Assembly (NCBI GenBank): GCA_037447655.1
Contig: JBBHKE010002922.1
Location: forward strand, 24,733-88,732
Direction of reading: 5' to 3'
Source of the DNA: Zygnema cylindricum
Taxonomy: Eukaryota > Streptophyta > Zygnematophyceae > Zygnematales > Zygnemataceae
Length of the DNA: 64,000 nt
Below, one piece after another: positions 38,714-47,295 of this stretch. Made by a program: the position numbers and the translations under genes. Position 1 is the first letter of the stretch. Each line of letters begins with the position of its first letter. Below the pieces are notes generated by a model that was not told the origin of the DNA, did no database searches, and saw only the letters and a list, made by a program, of their open reading frames with translations.

Positions 38714-40188
38714 TATACATTGTCGAGCGTGCCGAAAACATCATAGGAGGGCCCACTGCCTGGATAATTGGCATTGGAGTCTTGCAAACAACCTTCCCCA
38801 AATGCAAATGCTCCCCACAACAATGATTGTACCCAATGTTGCCCGCGTTGTTCATGTGAGCATGCATGCAAAGGTGGGGATGAGTGCTTGGGAAGGGCGA
38901 AAAGATATCCCCTCCCCCCTCTACTTCCCCCACCTGGCCGGGAGAAAGGAGGAAATCCATATAGGTGGAGTTAGGTGCTTGATTTTTGATGATCTGCTAA
39001 AAAGCCTAACATAAATCCTCTCAAAATCCACTATTCTGGTACAAAAGATTCTGGTAATCGACCCCGGAAGAAACCCAACCAGAGCCCCAAAATGGACTAC
39101 CAAAGAGAGAACCCACATGCTTCCACTCAAAAAAATGAAAGGATAGAAATATAAAAATTATGTCTCATAATTAACAATATCACATTGCCCTTAGAAAAAT
39201 AGAGAATAAAGTTAGAATGTGGAATAATAGCAAGCGAGCTCAACCTACCCCCAAAACGTAACGTGGGCAACCAAAAGGAGACGAAATCTCCCCCAGAAAG
39301 CCTCAGAACAGGTAAGGCCTCCTTAACTCCTCGCTTTGCGCGACCCGGAACCGGCAAGACCCTTCTTGGTTTCCAACAAACACCCGTACCCAAATCGCCC
39401 AAAACAGGAAAGACAGTGCCAACCACCCAACCGAACTACGATTTCCACAAAGGACGGATGCAAACCAAGATGGCAATAGGGTCACAATCATATGCAAAAC
39501 AAAAGTTCTCCACAAGAAGGTTTGCTGGAATTTCTAGGGTTTTTCTTAAGAGACATTACTGAAACAGCCACCTGTCTCCCTCGGCCCCAAGTGCCTTATA
39601 CAAGCCAAGTTTGTCCTACCGATAGTACCAAATTCAAAGCAACACCAAGAGCCAATCACCGGCCATGAATTGTTATCGTACGGACCTAAGACAAAACAGG
39701 TAGTACTACACCCACGGCAAAAAGCTAGGCGACTATCTTCAGCTAGATTAGAAGCCACGGGTTTTTTCTATGACACAATCCTGAGCAACAAAGTTATAAA
39801 TTGACGTGAAACACCTAACTTTGACTCGCATTAATAAATGCTCTACTCGGCTGGTGGACCTGCACTAACATCCTACTGATAGCCAACAGCAAAATCTACA
39901 AGACTATCCCAAAAGTTACGTGGCGTTCCACAATATAGCCCCCAATGGGACAGTTGGCAACAGGTCACATGTAACAAGATGGTAATCTTTGGAACAGAGT
40001 AACTTTGTTGTCCGGCCTCCGTTAGGCGCGAAATAAAGTGCGTTTCGTTCAGTTAAGAAAATAGAAGAATCTGGTCCGGCCGAATGCGCTCCTTTCCTCG
40101 TACTTTAATGACCGTACAGAGGAAAAAGGCCCGGGAATCCTTGGTAAGATAAAAGCGGTGCCAATGAAACACTTGAGCATGACAATTT
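38714..40188. mobile_element. insertion in the 5' LTR of C, contains repeat R2 (minus)
   Basis: About 1475 bp absent from the sister LTR. The part 38980-39640 is the reverse complement of repeat R2 (9310-9960). Other parts are not recognised. No clear terminal repeats or target duplication could be fixed by eye, so the edges are good to about 5 bp only. No convincing coding sequence. Confidence 0.65.
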
Positions 40189-40781
40189 TCCCGCTGAATA
40201 AGCGCCGCCCAGGCACACAAATATTCTAACCACTCTCACCCCTGTGAGGACAATACTCCCATGAGTCAAACGCAAAAAGAATCACTTAATTTTCTCCCGT
40301 GAGCAGTAAGTTATGGCTGGTTAAAGATGACCTTTATAGTTACAAGCTCTCTTAGAGAGAGAGGTACCTAAATATTACTAAGTCTCGGTCTCCCTACTCA
40401 CGACTACCTACTACTACACCCTAGTCCATTAGGAACACTATATAGTAAAAGAAGGTACAATGGGCGATGTACTTATTGTACGACCATTGTATGACACGGT
40501 CTACAAGGTGACACTTGTCAAATCGGAAGCCATGGTTCCTCCTCCCATCTTCTTCGGTATCAAATAGTGTGGCGCCACGTGGCACCGCGTGACGCTATCT
40601 CCGTATGCCGCCAAAATCTCACTTCGCGTGGCTGCTATAATGCCGACCGTCCGATCAAAACATATTTTACACGGTTCAGATTCGCGTACATGCAGGAATT
40701 GCTCCTTTTGGTTAGTCTGTTTTTAATTAGCTGTTGCGTTAATATTAATATATTTATGAAACCCGTCACGTGTATCGTTTT

Positions 40782-40851
40782 GTAACGCCTTAATGGTTAA
40801 GGCTTTAGGTTATAGAGAATAAGTCAAAGGTTCAAATCTAGTCTTAGGCAT
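40782..40851 (+). other. tRNA-like segment in 5' LTR of C, antisense to LTR
   Basis: Sister of 34004-34074: TAACGCCTTAATGGTTAAGGC and GGTTCAAATCTAG are kept, while the stretch between and beyond has several substitutions. It is 142-211 bp from the LTR start. Confidence 0.5.
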
Positions 40852-40998
40852 CATTTTAGCAAAATACCCTTTACTTCAAAATCTGCCACTTTCAAAATAT
40901 AGCGGCAACAATAGCGCGCCGTTCATCCTCACTCTCTTTCTTTAAAGCAAAACTAAAATGGGGAAGTGAACTATTAATTACCTCTTTTCAAGAAGAGT

Positions 40999-42264
40999 AA
41001 AGTTTATAGGCTCATAAAGTCCTTATATGGACAGAAGCAGGCTCCCCGCCAATGGAATAAAAAACTAGATGAGTTTCTCACCAGTCTGGGGTATATTCGG
41101 ATAAGTTTTGACCATTTTTTCTATATATTTGATGATGAGAATGGTGTTATTTTTATTTCAACCTATGTGGATGATTTATTGGTGTAATGTAAGTCCATAG
41201 ATAAGATCAATAAGTTAAAGAAAGATATTAGAAGCAAATTTAACATGAATGATTTAGGGGAGGCAAGATATACTATGGGAATTCAAATGCAAAGAGATAG
41301 GGAGAAAAAGATTATCAGACTTACTCAAAAAGAAGCAATAGGTAATATGCTTGAAAAATTCTAGATGGAAAAGTGTAGAAACTAATGGTTTTATTAGTAT
41401 TTTCTAGGTCTGAAAAGAAATATAGAAGTCGAGGCAGTCTATCCAGAGTTTCAAAAAGGCAAACAGTTGTATCACTCCCGTGGACTTGAAGAAAATTAAG
41501 TGATGGGAGTGTAAAAGGTGGAGTGATAATCTTAGATGAGGAGATGAGTCCAGAAGAGAGACAGTTAAAGAAGAGAATTCCTTACAGACAGGTTGTGGGG
41601 AGACTAATCTACTTTATGAACTATACCAGGTCGAACATAGTTAAAGTAGTTGGAGTACTTAGTAGGAGTCTTAATGATCCTAGGAAGAGAGACTGGGAGG
41701 TAGCCATAAGAGTTATGAGATATCAAGTGGGAACCTCAGAGTTATGGTTCCATTTGGGAGGGGAGTACACTGACATCACTACTTGGAGTGATACCAGCTA
41801 TGGAGATGCACCTATGAGAAGATCCACTTCTGGGAATGTGTTGTATGTGGGAGAAGGTGTTTGCTGTTGGAGCAGCAAGCAACAAAAGGTGGTTGCTTAG
41901 TCTACTATGGAGGCTGAGTACATGGCCTCTTGTTTTGTTGTGAAATAGTTGATGTGGGTCAAGTCTTTGTTGCAAGAACTGGGGTATATGAAGAAGGGAG
42001 TGCATGGAGTGTTTTGTGATAATCAAGTTGCCTTTGCCATTGCAGCTAATCAAAAACATCATTTCAAGGCTAAACATATGGACATAAGATTGAGTTTTGT
42101 GAGAAAAAAAGTTTAAAATAAGATTGTGAATCTTGTATATAGGTCTGATGATGAAATGGTTTCTAATATAATGACATTAACACTACCTTCTATGAAAGTA
42201 AATTGTTGCAAAGAAAAATGTGGACTAAAACCGAAGTTAAAGTTAGACTAGAAAATAAAGGGAG
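40999..42264 (+). pseudogene. copia RT C-terminal part, RNase H and polypurine tract (element B)
   Basis: Continues element B after C: YRLIKSLYGQKQAPRQWNKK, the catalytic TYVDDLLV followed at once by TAA, then LGEARYTMGIQMQRD. An inserted segment of about 83 bp near 41378-41460 breaks the connection region. RNase H follows (41523-42240): PYRQVVGRLIYF, TTWSDTSYGDAP (Asp), ST-MEAEYMAS after a TAG, FCDNQVAFAIA and KHMDIRLSFV. AAAATAAAGGGAG (42252-42264) is the polypurine tract. Confidence 0.85.
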
Positions 42265-43143
42265 TGTTGAAATTACTAGATTTATAGGGTATTTTTAAGT
42301 CTAATTAGAACATTTAATAGGAAAAGGAAAGTGGGCGGACATCCTACCTCCACCTCCTCTTTTAGCCCTCATACTTGTTGTAGTCACTAAAAGATAGAGA
42401 GGATGGTCGCGCCATGGTCGCCTTAGCTCCACAAGGAGGACTAAAGAGTGACACAAGTCACTCTCAACAATAGGTTGAGTCCGACAGGACTCGAACCTCC
42501 GACCGGCAGAGCATGGCGTAACAGTAAGCTCTAACCAGTCTGTCTTAGAAGTTGGTTACTTTATATGGGCTGTGATATTCATTTAAACGTTGTTTAGATG
42601 ATCTAGTCCAATTAACCAAATTCCTGATAGAAAACATAGAGATCACTTAAATATATGGTACGCCACGTGAAGAATGAAACAAATGAACCAAACATTTGTT
42701 TCAACTACTAATATTGAAAGCCAGTTCGGATCTGACGGCGCGTATTATCGTCGAGATCCCGAAATGGCCTCTTTGGCCGTTTTCGGATGTGACATGATCT
42801 GGCACCACGTGATAAGATAACATTGGGAAGCGGAAATCCCGTGGAACATTAGGACGAACGAAAATAATACACGCGTCCATCCAATGGCCTTGCTGTACAT
42901 AGGTCGTACAAAAAATACATCGGCCTTAGTACCTTTCTATACTGCTACCTATAACATATCGGTTGGTTGACCGTTTTTAGTGATTTTTTTTGCTACGCAC
43001 TCAGAGTCCAGGCTGCACAAGGATGCAGTCAGATTATCAACTTGTCAGTTGAGGCAGCTTTGGTTGTGGTTGAAAGTGGGTTAGTCAAAAACTACCTAGA
43101 GGCTTCTTGAATTTTATGGTCCAATGGAGGACATACAATTGCA
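42265..43143 (+). repeat. 3' LTR of element B
   Basis: Starts TGTTGAAATTAC right after the polypurine tract and ends ACATACAATTGCA: 879 bp, TG...CA. The final stretch matches LTR A and the 10712-10961 fragment. The right-hand flank AAACA marks the old insertion site; the left partner is lost. Confidence 0.85.
42478..42546 (-). other. tRNA-like segment in LTR B, antisense to LTR
   Basis: The minus strand has GACTGGTTAGAGC (A-box/D-arm) and GGTTCGAGTCC, a perfect Pol III B-box, about 30 bp apart as in real tRNAs. This is the best preserved of the set. It lies 213-281 bp from the LTR start. Flanking acceptor-stem pairing is poor. Confidence 0.6.
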
Positions 43144-43479
43144 AAACATTGACATGGACGTTGTCAAAAGTGAGCATGACGTCTCAATGACACGAAACCC
43201 TAAACATCTACAATTTCACACAAATCTAAACGTCTACAATCGTCGTTGTTTTTGTTGGCGTCACCAATCGGTGGAAGTTTCGTAGTCGGTTTCAATCGTC
43301 ACAAGTTGTACCTACGTCTACAACCGTCCTATTTCAAAGTTCCGATTTTTTTTTTGCACATAGGGACGCTCTTCAAAGTAGTATAAAGAATCTTTACTAC
43401 AGTCCAAAATACGACGAGAATTCTAAGGGGCGCTAATGTTTTCAATTAGTGTTGGGTATCGAGGACCATTTGCCTATAG

Positions 43480-43524
<45 letters not shown>

Positions 43525-43675
43525 TTTCACGTACTTGATAATCAATACATCGCTCCGATGTATCAAAAATCTATATATAGCCATTTATCGCCAAGATATT
43601 GGCGATTTATCATATCGCAAATATATCGAGGCTTATCTTTGAAAATTTTAAATATTTCCTACTACTGTTGCTAGT

Positions 43676-44455
43676 ACTAGAGGTCACAAACGGTCAACCG
43701 TAACCGTGACCAACCGCTATCCGACCGCCTGCGCCGATTGCGGAATGGAGTTGATTGCCAAATTTGGGAGGTTAGGTGGATTCGGACGGTTGATTCACAA
43801 AAAAAAAAAAAAATCGGTTACGGTCAGTCAAGCAAAAAACGAAAAAAAATGATAATTCTGTACTGTTAATACTATTCAACGTTATTGTACTTTGTACTCT
43901 TGGTATCGTAGAAGTACGTGGCATCATGATTAGCATCATAATGACGTGAAATTGTACGTTTGTCAAATTTTATAACTGTACCTAAAAGATATTTAAAGCT
44001 TATAACGGACTGAAATCCAAATTAGAGTTATTGATAAACTAGAGTAAAACTTTTTTTTTGACAAGACGAAAGAATCTAAATCAGAATGGATAATGTTAAT
44101 TATGTATATACGATAATTACGATAATAGCGCAAATTTGTGATTTTGTGTCAAAAAAAAAAAACATTGACATTGACATTAATTTGGCACTTAAGGTCAATT
44201 TGTGGGTCGACTTCGTAGGGTGTGTACGTTGAGTTTTCATCGATACTATTTCAAGTGCAAGTGTACTATCCTGAGAGCTTTTGCCGAAATAGGTACTTTT
44301 GAAGGTTTGGAAATCGTACGAAACATGTAAATTTAGTACAATTAACGTTATTTTATGTTACATATTTCATAATGTTGCGCTCTTTCCGGTGCCTAATTGG
44401 TACTAAAATTTAATTAACATGCGAAGCGCTTTTAATGTTGTAAAATTGAGATGTC
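43676..44455 (+). mobile_element. partial hAT-like element H5, related to H4
   Basis: Starts AGAGGTCACAAACGGTCAACCG, the terminus of H4 in opposite orientation, and follows H4's reverse complement through GTTGATTGCCAAATTTGGG and TACGTGGCATCATGATTAG. The other end is unclear; it runs into the M5-type repeat. Confidence 0.5.
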
Positions 44456-44657
44456 ACTGCAACTCGACGTACGTAAACGAGCTTCTCGTACATCACACTA
44501 ATTTTATTAAACGTAACATAAAATGATTAACTCTAAATTAATACTTTCCATGTTAGCGTTAATTCTATTTTAATGTTAACAACACTAATTTATGATTTTG
44601 GGCCGGAAAAAGCCGTGTCTGAATTAGTGTTATTAACACTAATAACGGTTAGCGGTG
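44455..44657 (-). repeat. MITE-derived repeat M5, minus copy
   Basis: Reverse complement of 22915-23130, ending TAATAACGGTTAGCGGTG followed by TA. The family terminus is clear at 44657; the left edge is only where similarity fades. Confidence 0.6.
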
Positions 44658-44705
44658 TACTGCTGCTACTGTGAGTACTAGTGCTACTGAATTAGTACTT
44701 TTTTG

Positions 44706-45596
44706 TAGTGTTATGTATCAGTAAAAAACATATCGCGATAACACCAATACCGATAGTTATTGGTTATCGAACGGTCATTGGTTTTGATATATCGGCTTGA
44801 GACCAACAATTTCCATATCGGCGATAACTTAAAAATACATATAGTATGCATACAATAGTACTTTATAACATAATGTGTTATTTTATTGACTTTATATAGT
44901 GTGGCATGCCACGTTTAAAAACCTGTTCCGTTCCCGTTTAACTGCAATTTATTACGGACAGCATAGAACATAAACGTAGGCCGGCTAACTGAACACAAAT
45001 TTTACGACAACGTACGGAATTTTACTGACAAACTATCATGTAATTGGAAAAGGAGGGCGGACACAAAAGTACAACAGACGCAAAATAACATTATGCGCGC
45101 CGCCGGAATCGAACGGACGACTTGGAATGAGAAAACACGAGCGGATGGGCCAGCGTGAGCGCCGGCATCCTATAATGGCTCTTTTGGCAACTTATGCCAA
45201 AAAGCCGACAGATTGACACATGGCAGGTCCCCAGTGGATCTCAAGGAATAAAGGGACAAAGCCATGGCGTCGGATGTGAAAGGTACATCGTTTTTAGTGG
45301 ATCCGTATCAAAACCGTATAGATCTCATGGCGGCTACTGCACTTTCTGTGCTTGTACACGTCCGTGGAATAAGACCTACATTTGAGTGTACAGGCTGTAC
45401 ATTTATGTGTACGGCCCGTACAATTATCGCCGATAGATATCATTATTGGCATTATCGCCGATAAGTTCCTGATATTATCGGGTACTTATCGGCGATAAGA
45501 CCGATGTCGATATAACGTACCAATATATTGATTATCGGATACCCGAAAAAAGGCCCATATCAGTTATCGGCAAATCCTTACCGATACACAACACTA
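44706..45596. mobile_element. hAT-like element H3, nested in H2
   Basis: Ends TAGTGTTATGTATCAG and CCGATACACAACACTA with perfect 8-bp flanks CTTTTTTG (44698-44705 and 45597-45604). Removing it joins GAATTAGTACTTTTTTG to TTGGCTACATTTTGCGG, as in intact H1 near 17295. The interior has many TATCGGCGATAA palindromes and a captured LTR-like fragment. Confidence 0.85.
44940..45430 (+). repeat. copia LTR-like fragment inside H3, with tRNA-like part
   Basis: GACACATGGCAGGTCC and GTACGGCCCGTACA resemble the mid-LTR of D. The minus strand at 45096-45170 has GTTCGATTCC (B-box) and TGGCCCATCCGC (weak A-box), again antisense to the LTR-like sequence. The edges are uncertain. It may have inserted into H3 or been captured by it. 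Confidence 0.4.
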
Positions 45597-45635
45597 CTTT
45601 TTTGTTGGCTACATTTTGCGGCATCTACCTTGGAG

Positions 45636-46384
45636 CAGAGGTCGCAAAAGTCAAAAAAAATCATACCCGAAACCGACTGTTTTTTTATTTTTTCAAAATC
45701 TGAGTAATCGACGCCCGACCGAATTTTGTCACGCTCCAAAATTGTTAACCGTTAACCGACCGTCGTTTACGAAAAAAAGAATTAACCGAATCTTGATTTT
45801 TCGCGACTAACCGTGCATGCCCGTAACCGAAAAAGTACAAAGTTAATCAATGTACGACGGAATAAGCCAATAATTACGATTTGTCGCGTTCCCTAAGGTT
45901 TGCGAAATGAATAGTGTTACTACCGCGTCAGATTTGCGACGCTTTGTCGCGTTCTCTAAGATTTGTGAAATGAATATTCTACTACCGTGTCAGATTTGAG
46001 ACGCTTTGTCGCGTTCTCTAAGATTTTCGAAATGAATATTGTACTACCGTGTCAGATTTGCGACGCTTTGTTGCGTTCCCTTTGATTTGCGAAATAAATA
46101 GCTTACTACAGTACCGTGTCAGATTTGTGACGCTAATCATGATGCCACGTACTTACATGATACCAAAAGTACAAAGAACAATAATGTTGAAAAAAAAAAG
46201 TACAATTTTTTTTTTTTTGGTTTTTTGTTTGACCGACCGTAACTGACCGTTTTTTTTTTCCTGGTGAGTCAACCGACCGTAACCGCCCGACCCCCAAAAT
46301 TTGGCAACCGAATCCGTTCCGGATCCGGCGCGGGCGGTCGGTTAACGGTCGGTCACGGTTTCGGTTGACCGTTTGCGACCTCTG
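45636..46384. mobile_element. hAT-like element H4, nested in H2
   Basis: Ends CAGAGGTCGCAAA and TTTGCGACCTCTG, flanked by CCTTGGAG (45628-45635) and CCTTGAAG (46385-46392), 7 of 8 identical. The sub-terminal region is full of CGGTCGG/CCGACCG words. 749 bp, no transposase. Confidence 0.8.
45884..46135 (+). repeat. 62-bp tandem repeat, four copies, inside H4
   Basis: Units start near 45884, 45947, 46009 and 46071, each with TCGCGTTCYCTAAG, GAAATGAATA, CTACCG and GTCAGATTTGCGACGC. Copies differ at several positions; the last has an extra ACAGT. Confidence 0.8.
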
Positions 46385-46628
46385 CCTTGAAGTCACGGAA
46401 CTAAAATCACGTCGTCCGTGGCGTATCAGACAATTTGTCTTTTTTTTTAAAATGACATATTATACAATAATTAATTTAAAAAAATACTACATTCCGCGAT
46501 GTAAATCGCGATGGTTTATGCTGGTCCTGGTACGATATATTGAGAACTCTGCTCAATCGATATTCAATATATCGATTATTGAAATTATCGCGATATGAAT
46601 TTACCCGGTACCGATCACTATTTTCAAT

Positions 46629-47156
46629 AACGTGACCATTTTTTATAAACGTACGGATACAGTTTGACGCCTTCATGTCAGTCATGTCGCATTGGCATGT
46701 AAGTACTGTACTTTTTACCGTACTGTACTGTTACTGTTAGGTTTTGTGGATCCAAGCAACATGGAAATCCCCCGACAGAAAGTCCAAAACTTAATTAGAT
46801 TCTTCGATCAAACAAAAAGTCATTTACATGGAAAACCTTTTATATTTAGTGCATCCCCTTTCAATACATCTTCCGTAGTCAGCCACGCGTGCAGTATTCT
46901 TTCGGAAGATTCCTTCCCCACGCTCCACTTACGAGTCGACAAAACCGTTAGCGGTTAAGTGCGTTGACAGATATCGCCGATACTTCACGAGTGCGGTCTC
47001 TGACGACGGGAGTGAATCGTCGCAGTCTTGTCTATGAAGCGAACGTCACGTCACAGGAGAATCCGACGTGGAACGGTTTTCAAAAGTTTTCGCAGGGAAA
47101 TGAAACTCGACGACGAATTCCAAAAGTTCCAAACCCTAATCCAGTCTCACACAACA
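46629..47156 (+). promoter_or_regulatory. probable upstream region of the receptor gene
   Basis: Lies between element H2 and the first receptor exon. No gene seen. An alternative in-frame ATG at 47028 would add 43 basic residues before the signal peptide and is less likely than 47157. No TATA box could be assigned with confidence. Confidence 0.35.
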
Positions 47157-47295
47157 ATGTCGCCACGTGGCTCATTTACAGCAGTGCCACGTGGCGTTTT
47201 TGCAGCTATGGTGCCTTGGACTGCAGTCGCCACGATTGTACTTTGGTTTTCTCTCGCGATTTCTGTACGGTCGATTGAAATGGCTCGAGTAGACG
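47157..47295 (+). CDS. receptor exon 1: signal peptide
   Basis: ATG 47157 opens MSPRGSFTAVPRG, then a hydrophobic run (WTAVATIVLWFSLAISV) and a plausible cleavage zone before MARVDG. The donor GTAAGT is at 47296, phase 1. GCCACGTGGC G-box words overlap the first codons. Confidence 0.7.

Larger units (their letters stand above)
33333..40993 (-). mobile_element. copia element C, complete structure, inserted in B
   Basis: Both LTRs are present (33333-34215 and 38641-40993), with gag, protease, integrase, RT and RNase H in between on the minus strand. Flanking target copies are AGAGC (33328-33332) and AGAGT (40994-40998), one mismatch. Insertion is therefore younger than B. The 5' LTR holds a further insertion of about 1.47 kb; without it the element is about 6.2 kb. 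Frameshifts and stops make it non-autonomous now. Confidence 0.9.
38641..40993 (-). repeat. 5' LTR of element C, interrupted
   Basis: Matches 33333-34215 in two blocks, 38641 to about 38713 and about 40189-40993. The outer end reads CTTTTCAAGA where the 3' LTR has TTTTCAACA, a one-base change of the CA terminus. The match of the flanks to the 3' LTR stops exactly at TTTCA, which fixes the LTR end. Confidence 0.85.
30251..43143 (+). mobile_element. copia element B, 5'-truncated and split by element C
   Basis: Left part 30251-33332, right part 40999-43143. Between them sits element C (33333-40993) with AGAGC/AGAGT target copies. Rejoining the codons across the gap restores the order ..GEES-KVYRLIK.. 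expected from element A. Order: gag, zinc knuckle, protease, integrase, RT, RNase H, polypurine tract, 3' LTR. The 5' LTR and gag start are missing. Multiple stops make it non-functional. Confidence 0.9.
43447..46620. mobile_element. hAT-like element H2 with 8-bp TSD, heavily interrupted
   Basis: Ends TAGTGTTGGGTATCG and GGTACCGATCACTA, flanked by TTTTCAAT at 43439-43446 and 46621-46628, a perfect 8-bp duplication typical of hAT. Its flanks parallel H1 (16732-17576). The extra length is nested insertions: about 43676-44657, H3 and H4. Contains an (AT)n run at 43480-43520. No transposase. Confidence 0.85.

Noticed and set aside
42478-42546. A functional tRNA gene on the minus strand
   Set aside because: A- and B-box are good but the acceptor stem does not pair; it sits in an LTR with diverged sisters.
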